64,000 nt of DNA from Lacisediminihabitans profunda (GCF_008040105.1 NZ_VRMG01000015.1:1-64000); one strand, 5' to 3'. Shown: positions 34,545-43,908, numbered from the stretch's first letter. Numbers and translations are program-made. The notes: generated by a model not told the origin, from the sequence alone.

Positions 34545-35503
34545 CGGCGCAACGGCGGGTCCTCCTCGTCGGGGCCGGCAACATGGGCACCAACCACGCC
34601 AGAGTCATCTCCCAGTCGGACCGCGCGACGCTCGTCGGCATCGTCGACCCGCGCGATGACGTAGGCAACTCAATCGCCGGGCGATTCAACACACAGTGGT
34701 ATCCCGAGCTCCCCGACCTCACAAACATCGATGCCGTAGTTGTCGCCGCGGCCACCGAGGCCCATTTCGACCTCTCGATGACGGTTCTGGCTCAGGAGAC
34801 GGCCCTGCTCGTGGAGAAGCCGGTGGCCGATAGCCTCCTGCGCACGAGCGAGGTGCTTGCTGAGGCTGACCGGCGCGACCTCCCCTTCATGTGCGGCCTT
34901 CTCGAGCGGTTCAATCCGGCCGTGCTCACGGCGATGACCCTGATCACCGACCCGTTCCACGTCACAGCAACTCGCCACTCCCCGTACACTCCGCGCATCA
35001 AGACGGGGGTCGCGTGGGACCTGCTCGTTCACGACGTCGACCTGGCGATCATGATCCTCGGCTCCAACCCGATCAAGGTCAACTCGAAGCTCGGCTTCTT
35101 CCACAAGGAGTCGAACCCCGAGGCGGAAGACGTCGCGGAGACCCTGCTCGAGTTCGAGAACGGTGCGGTGGCGCACGTCTCCGCCAGCCGAGTGGGCCAG
35201 CGCAAGATCCGACAGCTGTCCGTCTACGAGAGCGAGAAGCTCGTCGAGGTCGACCTGCTGAGGCGCGACGTGACCGTCTACCGGCACGTCGCCGAATCGG
35301 CGGACGACGAGGGCCGTGGGTACAGGCAGCAGACCGTCATCGAGATTCCCGAGCTGATCACCTCGCAGGAGCCGCTGACCACCCAGTTCACGCGCTTTCT
35401 CGACATCATCGACGGCAAGGTCGATGCGGCAACCGAGCGTTCATCGATCTTCCCCTCACACTCGGTGATCGATCAGGTCATCGCCGGCCGCTCGAACGGC
35501 TGA
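34541..35503 (+). CDS. Gfo/Idh/MocA oxidoreductase (GnnA/WbpB-like)
   Basis: A 320-residue NAD(P)-dependent oxidoreductase. The N-terminal dinucleotide motif G-A-G-N-M-G-T-N-H is at about residues 9-17, the E-K-P-V-A-D motif near 89, and D-L-L-V-H-D-V-D-L holds the conserved His. Relatives GnnA and WbpB oxidise C3 of UDP-GlcNAc or UDP-GlcNAcA, and the paired aminotransferase then makes a 3-amino sugar. Start ATG overlaps the aminotransferase stop. Simple inositol-dehydrogenase-type function is less likely given the neighbours. Confidence 0.85.
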   Translation: MTAQRRVLLVGAGNMGTNHARVISQSDRATLVGIVDPRDDVGNSIAGRFNTQWYPELPDLTNIDAVVVAAATEAHFDLSMTVLAQETALLVEKPVADSLLRTSEVLAEADRRDLPFMCGLLERFNPAVLTAMTLITDPFHVTATRHSPYTPRIKTGVAWDLLVHDVDLAIMILGSNPIKVNSKLGFFHKESNPEAEDVAETLLEFENGAVAHVSASRVGQRKIRQLSVYESEKLVEVDLLRRDVTVYRHVAESADDEGRGYRQQTVIEIPELITSQEPLTTQFTRFLDIIDGKVDAATERSSIFPSHSVIDQVIAGRSNG

Positions 35504-35504
35504 C

Positions 35505-35957
35505 GTGTCCGAATTGGACCAATCCCGCCGCGAGGAGCGTCTTCGAACACTCCTTGGATCTCTTTCCCGGAGAAGCGGAGTGCGCTATGTCGCGGTCGGC
35601 GGCCTGGCGTTCGTCGTGGATTTCGGCCTGGTGTTCGTGTTCTACCGGCTTGTCGGGTGGCCATTGTGGCTCGCCACCGGAGCGGGGTTCGTGGCCAGCT
35701 TCGGCGTCAACTACACGCTCCAGCGTCTCTTCTCGTTCAGTTCGAACGCCCCGCACGGCGGAGCGCTTCTGCGGTATTCGCTGCTCGTGGTGGTCAATAC
35801 GCTGCTCACGATAGGAATCGTCACTCTCTTCGATTCGACTATCGTGGGCTGGGGCGGGGGCAAGGTCGTCGCGACGATTGTCACCACGATCGGCAACTAT
35901 TTTGCCTACCGGCACTGGGTCTTCCCGTCCCGACGCACAACACCGAAGGAAGACTAG
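35505..35957 (+). CDS. GtrA family membrane protein
   Basis: A 150-residue protein with four hydrophobic helices and the GtrA pattern: F-V-V-D-F-G-L in the first helix, A-S-F-G-V-N-Y-T-L-Q-R-L-F-S-F in the middle and N-Y-F-A-Y-R-H-W-V-F-P at the C-terminus. GtrA-like proteins are thought to flip polyprenyl-phosphate-linked sugars. Starts at GTG one base after the oxidoreductase stop. The GtrB-like transferase follows immediately. Confidence 0.88.
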   Translation: MSELDQSRREERLRTLLGSLSRRSGVRYVAVGGLAFVVDFGLVFVFYRLVGWPLWLATGAGFVASFGVNYTLQRLFSFSSNAPHGGALLRYSLLVVVNTLLTIGIVTLFDSTIVGWGGGKVVATIVTTIGNYFAYRHWVFPSRRTTPKED

Positions 35958-35959
35958 CC

Positions 35960-36928
35960 GTGTACAAAGGCGCCACCATCGCTGCGGTCGTTCCGGCCTA
36001 CAAAGAAGAACAGATGATCTCAAAGGTCATCGAGACGATGCCGGACTTCGTGGACCACATCGTCATCGTCGACGACCACAGTCCGGATGACACCTCCGGC
36101 GCGGTCATGCGTGCAGCCGACCCCCGCGTGACCCTGATCAGGCACGAAGTGAACCAGGGCGTCGGTGGCGCCATCATCACGGGGCACCACGCTGCCATGG
36201 ACCTCGGCTCGGACGTCAACGTAATCATGGCCGGCGACGCCCAGATGGATCCCGACTATCTCCCGCAGCTGCTCGATCGGGTGACGGTGGAGGGATTCGG
36301 CTTCGCCAAGGCCAACCGTTTCTTCTCCCCGGAGTCCTTCGAAGGCATGCCGAGGCATCGTGTCTTCGGCAACATCGTGCTGTCCTTTATGACCAAGTTG
36401 ACGTCCGGGTACTGGCACCTCTTCGACCCCCAGAACGGCTACACCGCGATTCGCACCGAAGCCCTCAAACGGGTGCCTCTGCACGCGGTCTCACGCCGTT
36501 ACAGTTTCGAGAACGATCTGCTCATCCACCTCAACATCCTGCAGGTCTCCGCCGTCGACGTCCCGATTCCGGCCGTGTACGGCAACGAGGTCTCCAGCAT
36601 CAAGCTCGGCAGGGTCATCCCCGAACTTCTCAACCTGCTGTTCCGCGGATTTTGGCGCCGAATCTGGTACCGCTACGTGCTGTGGTCGTTCTCGCCCATT
36701 GCGCTGCTCCTCGTCCTTGGACTCTTCCTGTCCGCGTTCGGACTCGGAGTCGCGGTCTGGGTCTGCTTCCAAATCGCGGGCTCTGTGGTGGCCACGGCGG
36801 CGACAGTCATGCTTGCCGCGCTGCCGCTGATGCTCGGCACCCAGATGCTCATCAGCGCACTGCAACTCGACATCCAGGCTAGTCCGTCGTCGCCGACGTT
36901 CCTCCCCTTCGAGCCCGCAGAGAAGTAG
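35960..36928 (+). CDS. Polyprenyl-phosphate glycosyltransferase, GtrB/DPM1-like with membrane tail
   Basis: A 322-residue GT2 starting at GTG, 2 bases after the GtrA-like stop. It has A-V-V-P-A-Y-K-E-E at the N-terminus, V-D-D-H-S-P-D-D-T near residue 38, and M-A-G-D-A-Q-M-D-P as metal-binding motif. Two C-terminal membrane helices (about residues 230-300) follow, as in GtrB and ArnC. It would load a sugar onto undecaprenyl phosphate for use outside the membrane. The GtrA-GtrB pairing supports this. Confidence 0.88.
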   Translation: MYKGATIAAVVPAYKEEQMISKVIETMPDFVDHIVIVDDHSPDDTSGAVMRAADPRVTLIRHEVNQGVGGAIITGHHAAMDLGSDVNVIMAGDAQMDPDYLPQLLDRVTVEGFGFAKANRFFSPESFEGMPRHRVFGNIVLSFMTKLTSGYWHLFDPQNGYTAIRTEALKRVPLHAVSRRYSFENDLLIHLNILQVSAVDVPIPAVYGNEVSSIKLGRVIPELLNLLFRGFWRRIWYRYVLWSFSPIALLLVLGLFLSAFGLGVAVWVCFQIAGSVVATAATVMLAALPLMLGTQMLISALQLDIQASPSSPTFLPFEPAEK

Positions 36929-36946
36929 CGGGTAGTACCGGGCCGT

Positions 36947-38536
36947 TCAGACGCGATCGATCACCGGTTCCCCGGTCTCGAACGTCGGCTCGGGCAGCTT
37001 CTGGGCGGCGTGCCAGAGGGAGATCACCACGACCATTCCGAGGGCGAGCAGCGCAATCCAGGGCAGGGAGCCGCCTGGAGGAGCCCACGTCGGGTTGTGC
37101 AGGAAGCCGACGATCGAGGATGCCGCGGTGCCCGAGTAGCGGTTGATGGCGGTCGTCAGGCTGTACACCTGCCCGATGAACACGGCCACGGCGACCACAA
37201 TCACGAATCCCCCGACGGCCGCCGGCGCACGCTCCGTGACGAAATGACTGCGCCCGATTGCCACCGCCGCGAAAAGGGTGACGAACACGAAGGCGACCAG
37301 CGTGTATCGCCCCTGCCAGATGAACCCGGACCTCTCGACGGAGAGCGCCTGAACGACCGGTGGCACGAACACAAGCGCGGCGAGGGCGACGAGGAAGCCC
37401 GCGAGGGCGCGCCCCCTCGCGAGCGCGAATACTCCTGCCAGCAGCGCCGCGAACAAGGCGGACCAGACCAAATAGACGAAAGCGGGTGCCGGTGTATCCA
37501 GCCAACCGAAGATGCCCACGATGCCGGGGTCGATGGACCGATTGACCAGCATCTCGTAGAAGCCACGGACGAGCGACGTCTTTCCGGCGCCCGGGAAGAC
37601 GCCCATCGCGCTCAGCGTGCCCGTGCGTAGAAGCCAGACGCCTGCGAAGATCACCCCACCCACCATGACGGTGAGGGCGACGAGAACGCCGCGGTTCGCG
37701 AGCAGCGCCCTGATGCGGCTCCACGGAGAGAAGACGAGCACAGCGATCCCGATCACCGCCATCCACAGTGGGGAGAGCCCTCGCGCGTTCGCCATCAGGA
37801 ATCCCGATGCGGCGACGAAGCCGAGAACCGTGGACCGTCGCAGCCCCTGAGCGCCGAGCACAAGGTAAAGCAAGCCGACCGTGAGGGCGGCACCAGTGGC
37901 GATCTCAAGTGAGTTCGGGTTCACCGCCCCGGACAGGAACAGCACCATCGGAGTGAGTGCGGTGAAGAAGGCCGCGCCGGCGATCGCCGGACGAACGAGT
38001 CGAAGAAGTCCAGTGAACGCAAACGCGAGAAACAGGCTGGAGAGTATCCCGCTCAGGAACCGCATGGCGAGCACGGATGTCTGAGTGTCGGGGATCACGA
38101 GCGACGGCAGGCCGACGATGGCGTAGTAGATCGGGTTGTACAGCCCTGCGCTCGTCTGAGCACTCTTGAGCGTGAGGCCGCTGTCCACTCGGCCGATGCA
38201 GTCGGCGCCCGTGGCGGCGTTGAAGGCGTAGCACGGCCAGCTCGACGCCTGCGCGAGCCCGATCGGCACCTGAACTTTCGTGATGGCCGGTGAGGACGTG
38301 AGCTCCCCGATGAACTCGCCTCGAACAACCGCGGCCGCCTTGATGATGTGCGCCGGTTCGTCCGGACTGGCGCCAAGAGGGGTCGACCCTGCCCACGCGA
38401 TGGACGCTATCGACAGCGCGGCCCAGGTCACAAGAAAGGTGAGTCGCCCGGAACGAATGACGACGGTCAACAGCCGTGAAACGGAGTTGGTCGCGCCCCT
38501 TCGCTCGCTGCGTGCTGGTACATCGGTTTTAGTCAT
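36947..38536 (-). CDS. DUF2142 polytopic membrane protein (paralogue)
   Basis: A 529-residue membrane protein with about 12 helices. It shares with the protein encoded at 22456-24012 the block S-P-D-E-P-A-H-I-I-K-A-A-A-V-V-R-G-E, the Y-N-P-I-Y-Y-A-I-V-G-L-P segment and F-I-W-Q-G-R-Y near the C-terminus. The pair are clear but diverged paralogues. DUF2142 proteins are probably GT-C-like transferases acting on lipid-linked sugars outside the cell, which fits the GtrA/GtrB genes just upstream. No direct functional evidence is visible. Confidence 0.85.
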   Translation of the reverse strand: MTKTDVPARSERRGATNSVSRLLTVVIRSGRLTFLVTWAALSIASIAWAGSTPLGASPDEPAHIIKAAAVVRGEFIGELTSSPAITKVQVPIGLAQASSWPCYAFNAATGADCIGRVDSGLTLKSAQTSAGLYNPIYYAIVGLPSLVIPDTQTSVLAMRFLSGILSSLFLAFAFTGLLRLVRPAIAGAAFFTALTPMVLFLSGAVNPNSLEIATGAALTVGLLYLVLGAQGLRRSTVLGFVAASGFLMANARGLSPLWMAVIGIAVLVFSPWSRIRALLANRGVLVALTVMVGGVIFAGVWLLRTGTLSAMGVFPGAGKTSLVRGFYEMLVNRSIDPGIVGIFGWLDTPAPAFVYLVWSALFAALLAGVFALARGRALAGFLVALAALVFVPPVVQALSVERSGFIWQGRYTLVAFVFVTLFAAVAIGRSHFVTERAPAAVGGFVIVVAVAVFIGQVYSLTTAINRYSGTAASSIVGFLHNPTWAPPGGSLPWIALLALGMVVVISLWHAAQKLPEPTFETGEPVIDRV

Positions 38537-38633
38537 GAATTATCGCTGACCCCGGATATCGTGCGCTTCGGATGGTGGAATAGAGATCAATTGACGGCGG
38601 CACGCCACGCGGTCGCAAGGTCCGCCCATTGCA

Positions 38634-41579
38634 TCAGTTCTGCGGGTTGACCATGTAGCCGAACACCCCGTCTAGCGCGACGTCCCAGTCCGAGTGGTCG
38701 GAGGCGATGGTCGCCAGGCTCTCGCGCGACACGCTCTGCCTGAGATCTTTGTCCCGAATGAGCAGATCGATGTTGTTGACGAGGTCGTCATAGGTTCGAC
38801 GAGTGAGCACGGAGTTCTTCCCGCCGCGGAAAAGCCAACGGAACCAGTGGCTGTCCGGCGCGACCATCGCGACCCCGCTGGACATGAGCTCGAGCGGCAG
38901 GTACGACGGGTGCCGGGAAATCTGCATCGTCACGCCGATGTCCGTCTCGCGATACAGGGCCCCGGTCGCCCGATAGTCCAGAAGCCCCATGTCGATGAAG
39001 TCCGCGCTTTCTGGCAGGTATCGCGCTCCGGCGGCGACGATCCGCACCCCGTCACCGTGAATCCGCTTGATCTCCGACAGCGCCGCGAACACGAGTTCCC
39101 AGCAATTGCGGAAGTGGTCCCGGGCGTAGGCGAAGATCGTCACGGGCTCGTCGTCGCCCTTTTCCCGACGATCGACAGCGTTGTAGATCGACTGGTCGAC
39201 CGCGGGGGTGAAGTACATCGCCTCCCCCTCGTAGCTCTCGGTGTAGATCTTGTGCATGCTCACCGTGTTGCAGATTCCGTAGAGGCCAAGGCGGTAGCTT
39301 TCCTCTGCCATGGCGAACATGGTGCTCGCGGGATAGAAGCCCGGCTCGTAGTCCTGCATGAGGTAGAACTTGCGCTTGACCCCGGGAGCCTTGGCCACAT
39401 GAGCCGCGGTCAGCCACAACGTGGCGACGGCCGCGTCAGCGGGGGGAATGGTCGCGATCTCGCCGTCGCTCCCGTCGTAGAAGAAAAGCTCGGAACCGGC
39501 CAGCCCCGGGAATGCCGCAGCGAGTGCGCCCGCCACGTACGCCTCGTTCCGTGCCGCCATCATCACGAAGCGATTCGCCACGCCATGATCGCGGGCGAGC
39601 TTGTCGGCGAGTCGGAACGCCGTGTTGAGTCCGCCGAAAAAGGGCATATCGATATCGGGGACAAACCAGTTGACCGTGCGGATCTCGCGGAAGTCCGCGT
39701 TCTCCGCGTGGAGAGCGTGCACGGCATCGACTTCCGCGCTCGAGATCGACGCCTTGTACATGAGGCTGTTCGCCTCCGATGAGATGCCGGAACTCTGGGC
39801 GAGGTTGGCGAACACCCGACCGACCGCCTCGAGCGCCAACCGCACCGGCGCCACGTCTTTGCGGTTGTTGAAGGTGGGCCGGGCGCTGAGTCGTGAGACG
39901 CTCGGCGACGAGTAAGGGTCGCCGTTCTGCAACCAGGGGTGGTAGCGGAAGTAGCTGGCGTAGAAGTCCTCGGGAGGGATCGCCGTACCGCGGGTCAGCG
40001 ACTCAAAGTGACGCACCAGATCGAATGGCAGTACCACGTTCCGGCGACCCTGAATCACCTGGTCGAGACCGAGAACCACATCGCTGCCGGTCAGGATGAA
40101 GCGCTCATCCAATCCGCCGACCCGCTCGAAGTCGGTTCGACGAACGGCCACGCACGCCCCGGTGACCGCCAACGCGTTGCGATACCAGGAGGTCGGCCCG
40201 ATGAGGGTGTCGGAGCCTGGCCGCATACCCGAGAAGAGGTTGTCGGCGAATCCGCCGGGCCCGACGAGGACTCCTCCGTGCTGGATGAGTCCCTCCGCCT
40301 GGCGATGCTGCACACCCACGGTGCCGACCCCCTCGCGCAGCAGGGCTCCCACCATCTCCCTCAGCCACCCGGGATCGACTATCTGGGTGTCGTCATTCAG
40401 AAACAGAATGATCTCGCCGTCGGTGGACCGAGCACCGTGGTTGTTCACCCGGGAGTAGTTGAACGGAGACTCGACCCACCAGTCGACCGCCAGCGAGAGC
40501 CCGTGCGAATTTGCCGAGTACCATTCGTCGTTCTCTGTGGTGTGGCCGCCATTGTCGACGACTCGCACGTCGAAGCGTGGGTAGTCGGTGCTGGCGAGAC
40601 TCGGGAGCAGTCTCCCGAGATTGGCCCGGGAATGACGGGTCGGGATCACGACGGACACCGACGGCCACTGGTCAGGCAGGAATCGAACTCGGGCCACGTC
40701 GCCCGAATCGATCGTGACCTCGGTCTTCTCGCCGAGCTCCTCCAGCACGGCTCGCACCATCTCCGCGTCGTCGACGGTGAGTGGCGCTGCCTGTCCCGCC
40801 GGTTCAGTGAGCAGCACCCGGGGCAGCCTGCCCACGACGCGGCTCTCGAGCCGAGATGCAAGCAGCACTCGCCAGATGCCGCGGTCCGACACGACCGCGG
40901 CCCCAGTAGCCAGAAGAGCGTTCCGCTTGATGGCGAAGGCTCGGCCGAAGTAGTTGACTCCCAGAAGCATCTCCGGCGACCACTCCGGGCGGAATCGGGG
41001 GTTGCGCACCATTCCGAGCGGTCCGCGCTCGTCAGAGTCGAACCCGATGAGCTTGAGCGCGGGGTCAACCCGATGCAGCTTGGCAATCTCGGTCAGAGCC
41101 CCGCTCGCCAGGAGTGACCCGGCCTTGAGGAACAGCACGAAGTCCTGGCTGACCGGCGCGAGCGCGTCAGCCATCGAGATGCCTGACGAAACGGGAAACA
41201 CCGTTGCCCGAGTGCCGATCTGACGTTGGACGCTGCGCACCGTCGCCGCGACCGCGACATCCGCCCTGGGGCCGTCACGCTCGATGATCACGGCAAAGGA
41301 CGTCGCCATGGCAAGGTCGTTGCTTGCCGTGGAGATCTTTCGTTCCTGCCGTCGCCATGCCGCATACGTTCGCAGTCCGCTGCGCTTGCCGCGATAGAGC
41401 GGTCGGTCCCGGAGCGCCTTGGCGAAGGCTTCGGAGCCGCCCTTGTATGTCCAATAGAAGGCGGCGAGTAAGCGGCGAGATCGCGAGTTGGCGGGAAACA
41501 GTCGGAGGGCGACCTTTCGGAGGAAGGCCTTTGCGCGATTCATCTGGTGTAGCTCCCATGTGGCGCGGTCAAGAGGCAC
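38634..41579 (-). CDS. Double-domain glycosyltransferase (GT2 plus WsaF-like GT4)
   Basis: A 981-residue protein. Residues about 305-560 form a GT2 domain (V-S-V-V-I-P-T-R-H-S start, F-L-N-D-D-T-Q-I metal motif). After a linker, residues about 655-981 form a GT-B domain resembling the rhamnosyltransferase WsaF (N-W-F-V-P-D-I-D-M-P-F-F-G-G-L-N-T and P-L-E-L-M-S-S-G-V). The N-terminal 300 residues contain a degenerate GT2-like part. Fused enzymes of this type build repeating units exported by ABC transporters, and Wzm/Wzt genes lie next to it on the other strand. A Met at 41543 is an alternative start. Confidence 0.85.
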   Translation of the reverse strand: MPLDRATWELHQMNRAKAFLRKVALRLFPANSRSRRLLAAFYWTYKGGSEAFAKALRDRPLYRGKRSGLRTYAAWRRQERKISTASNDLAMATSFAVIIERDGPRADVAVAATVRSVQRQIGTRATVFPVSSGISMADALAPVSQDFVLFLKAGSLLASGALTEIAKLHRVDPALKLIGFDSDERGPLGMVRNPRFRPEWSPEMLLGVNYFGRAFAIKRNALLATGAAVVSDRGIWRVLLASRLESRVVGRLPRVLLTEPAGQAAPLTVDDAEMVRAVLEELGEKTEVTIDSGDVARVRFLPDQWPSVSVVIPTRHSRANLGRLLPSLASTDYPRFDVRVVDNGGHTTENDEWYSANSHGLSLAVDWWVESPFNYSRVNNHGARSTDGEIILFLNDDTQIVDPGWLREMVGALLREGVGTVGVQHRQAEGLIQHGGVLVGPGGFADNLFSGMRPGSDTLIGPTSWYRNALAVTGACVAVRRTDFERVGGLDERFILTGSDVVLGLDQVIQGRRNVVLPFDLVRHFESLTRGTAIPPEDFYASYFRYHPWLQNGDPYSSPSVSRLSARPTFNNRKDVAPVRLALEAVGRVFANLAQSSGISSEANSLMYKASISSAEVDAVHALHAENADFREIRTVNWFVPDIDMPFFGGLNTAFRLADKLARDHGVANRFVMMAARNEAYVAGALAAAFPGLAGSELFFYDGSDGEIATIPPADAAVATLWLTAAHVAKAPGVKRKFYLMQDYEPGFYPASTMFAMAEESYRLGLYGICNTVSMHKIYTESYEGEAMYFTPAVDQSIYNAVDRREKGDDEPVTIFAYARDHFRNCWELVFAALSEIKRIHGDGVRIVAAGARYLPESADFIDMGLLDYRATGALYRETDIGVTMQISRHPSYLPLELMSSGVAMVAPDSHWFRWLFRGGKNSVLTRRTYDDLVNNIDLLIRDKDLRQSVSRESLATIASDHSDWDVALDGVFGYMVNPQN

Positions 41580-41754
41580 CGGCCGCAGAGCAGGGCACCA
41601 CGGCGTCGTCTAGTACAAGAGATCGAGTTTAGCCGACAGCCCCGAGCATCTAGTCACGACGAGTGCTACCTCACAGATTGGCACGGAAGGGTGTTGTATC
41701 CTCTCATACGCAGCATCATGTCGCTGTTTATTCGCAACGGCTTGGAGCTAATCG

Positions 41755-42666
41755 ATGGCAGGCACAGAAATGTCTTCTCGTGAGCGCGAGGCGGCCCTTG
41801 CAGCGGCACCCTGGCAGGACGCAGGAGCGACGGGCAGCCTCTTCCGCGGCACCGCCACCTCGATTTCGGACATCTGGCGGCGCCGGGAGCTGTTGAGCAT
41901 GCTCACCCGCCGAGAACTCAAGTCTCGGTATAAGGACAGCGCCCTGGGTTTCCTCTGGAGCCTGGCCCGCCCGTTGACGCAGCTGCTCATCTACTACGTC
42001 GTCGTCGGCCAGTTCCTCCACGCCGCTCGCGGCATCGACAACTTCGCTGTGTACATCTTTTCCGGACTGACGATCTACACGCTGTTCAGCGAGATCATTC
42101 AGACCGGTACCGGGTCGATCATCGCCAACTCCGGACTCGTCAAGAAGGTCTACCTGCCCCGGGAGATCTTCCCGCTGGCCACAATCGGCTCGGCACTCTT
42201 CAACTTCTTTATTCAATTCCTCATCCTCGTTGTGGCTGCCCTGGTCATCGGCACTCTCAGCTTTGGGACTCACCTGCTTTTCGCCGTCGGAGCTCTGGGC
42301 ATCGTCCTCATCTATGGCGCGGCCTTGGCGCTGATTCTGTCCGCGGTGAACGTGTTCCTGAGGGACGTTCAGTACATCGTCGAGGTTGTGCTGCTCCTGC
42401 TGATGTGGGGTTCGCCGATCGTGTATTCGCTGAAAGCGGTCTCCGGCTTCTTCCCGAATTGGCTCCTCCAGATCTATATCGACAACCCGGTGACGCTCGC
42501 CGTACTCGGGTTCCAGGACGCGTTCTGGTCGCCCACCGGCGAGGGAGGGTCTCCCTCGGATCTGCCACTCCGAATGTTGCTCATCGGGCTTCTCGGGCTC
42601 GTCCTACTTTTCGGTGCCCAGCGCCTCTTCACGAGACTCTCCGGTAACTTCGCTCAGGAGCTGTAA
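41755..42666 (+). CDS. wzm: Polysaccharide ABC exporter permease (Wzm-like)
   Basis: A 303-residue ABC-2 permease with six membrane helices. R-R-E-L-K-S-R-Y-K-D-S-A-L-G-F-L-W-S at about residues 57-74 is the typical cytoplasmic coupling region of polysaccharide or teichoic-acid exporters (Wzm/TagG). GGAG lies 8 bases before ATG. Its stop overlaps the ATPase start (TAATG). It would form the channel for lipid-linked polymers completed in the cytoplasm. Confidence 0.92.
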   Translation: MAGTEMSSREREAALAAAPWQDAGATGSLFRGTATSISDIWRRRELLSMLTRRELKSRYKDSALGFLWSLARPLTQLLIYYVVVGQFLHAARGIDNFAVYIFSGLTIYTLFSEIIQTGTGSIIANSGLVKKVYLPREIFPLATIGSALFNFFIQFLILVVAALVIGTLSFGTHLLFAVGALGIVLIYGAALALILSAVNVFLRDVQYIVEVVLLLLMWGSPIVYSLKAVSGFFPNWLLQIYIDNPVTLAVLGFQDAFWSPTGEGGSPSDLPLRMLLIGLLGLVLLFGAQRLFTRLSGNFAQEL

Positions 42667-43871
42667 TGAATTCCCCCGTCAACGTCGTGCAGGTCAATGA
42701 CGTCTCCAAGCGCTTCATCGTGCGCAAAGACAACAGCATCAAAGAGCGCATCGTCAATTTCGGTCGCGGAGCCCGCTATCGGGAAGACTTCTGGGCCCTT
42801 CGCAACGTCGACATCGAAATAGCGGCCGGTTCGACAGTCGGCCTCATCGGCCCCAATGGTTCGGGCAAGAGCACGCTCCTCAAGGCCATCGGCGGGATCA
42901 TTCAGCCGACCACCGGGTCGGTGCAGCGCCGCGGACGGATGGCCGCGCTTCTCGAATTGGGAGCAGGCTTCCACCAGGACCTCACCGGCCGCGAAAACGT
43001 GTACCTCAACGCGTCGATTCTGGGCCTGTCCCGCAAACAGACCGACATGCACTTCGATGACATCGTGGAGTTTTCCGGCATCGAGGCCTTCATCGACACT
43101 CAGGTCAAGTTCTACTCGAGCGGCATGTATGTGCGCCTCGCCTTTGCCGTGGCAGTGCACGTTGATCCCGATCTACTCCTCGTCGACGAGGTGCTTGCGG
43201 TGGGCGACGAAGCGTTCCAACGCAAGTGCCTGGACAAGATTCGATCCTTCCAGGACGAGGGCCGCACCATCGTGCTCGTCACTCACTCTCTGAATCAGGT
43301 GACGGACTTCTGCAATCGAGCGATCGTTCTCGCGCGTGGCAGCGTGGTCTTCGACGGGGAACCGATCGACGCGGTCTCCGTTCTGAGGTCCGGTTTCGAG
43401 GCGACATACGAAGCCGACGCCACAGGGCACGGGACCTTCAAACAGCCCGCCGGCGAACGCGGAAAGATCGCCCGAGTGCGCGTTCTGGACGGCCAGGGGC
43501 ACGAGCAGAGAAACTTCTCCACTGGTGACGATCTCCTCGTCGAGGTCGACGTTGAGTCGGCCACCCCATTGAACAAATGGGCGGTGGGCCTGCACATCGA
43601 CAACCCCCTCGGTCAACTCGTCACCGGAGCCACCTCCAAGAGCCTCGACGCGAAGTTCCCGACCCTTGACGGTGCGGCCCGGGTGCGCTTCGCCCTTCCT
43701 CGAGCCAACTTCGGCGGCGGGGAATACGGGGTCACGGTGGCAATGTTCGGCTCTGACGACCAGGAAATCGCCCGTGCAACCGACGCGGCCTCCTTCTCAA
43801 TCGGGCAGCACGCGCGGTCCTGGGGGCCCCTCTTTACCGATGTCTCCGTCGGCATGACGCCGATTGACTAG
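42666..43871 (+). CDS. wzt: Polysaccharide ABC exporter ATPase with Wzt carbohydrate-binding domain
   Basis: A 401-residue protein. The ATPase domain has Walker A G-P-N-G-S-G-K-S-T at residues 62-70, signature Y-S-S-G-M-Y-V-R-L-A-F and Walker B L-L-L-V-D-E-V-L-A-V-G. Residues about 255-400 form a beta-sandwich like Wzt-C, which in Gram-negative O9a systems binds the terminal modification of the finished glycan. This implies that the exported chain ends in a defined cap; the methyltransferase encoded 1 kb downstream may supply it. TagH-type exporters lack this domain. Confidence 0.93.
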   Translation: MNSPVNVVQVNDVSKRFIVRKDNSIKERIVNFGRGARYREDFWALRNVDIEIAAGSTVGLIGPNGSGKSTLLKAIGGIIQPTTGSVQRRGRMAALLELGAGFHQDLTGRENVYLNASILGLSRKQTDMHFDDIVEFSGIEAFIDTQVKFYSSGMYVRLAFAVAVHVDPDLLLVDEVLAVGDEAFQRKCLDKIRSFQDEGRTIVLVTHSLNQVTDFCNRAIVLARGSVVFDGEPIDAVSVLRSGFEATYEADATGHGTFKQPAGERGKIARVRVLDGQGHEQRNFSTGDDLLVEVDVESATPLNKWAVGLHIDNPLGQLVTGATSKSLDAKFPTLDGAARVRFALPRANFGGGEYGVTVAMFGSDDQEIARATDAASFSIGQHARSWGPLFTDVSVGMTPID

Positions 43872-43908
43872 GTCGGGATCCCCCGTCAGCGATCGAGGCA
43901 TCCGATCT

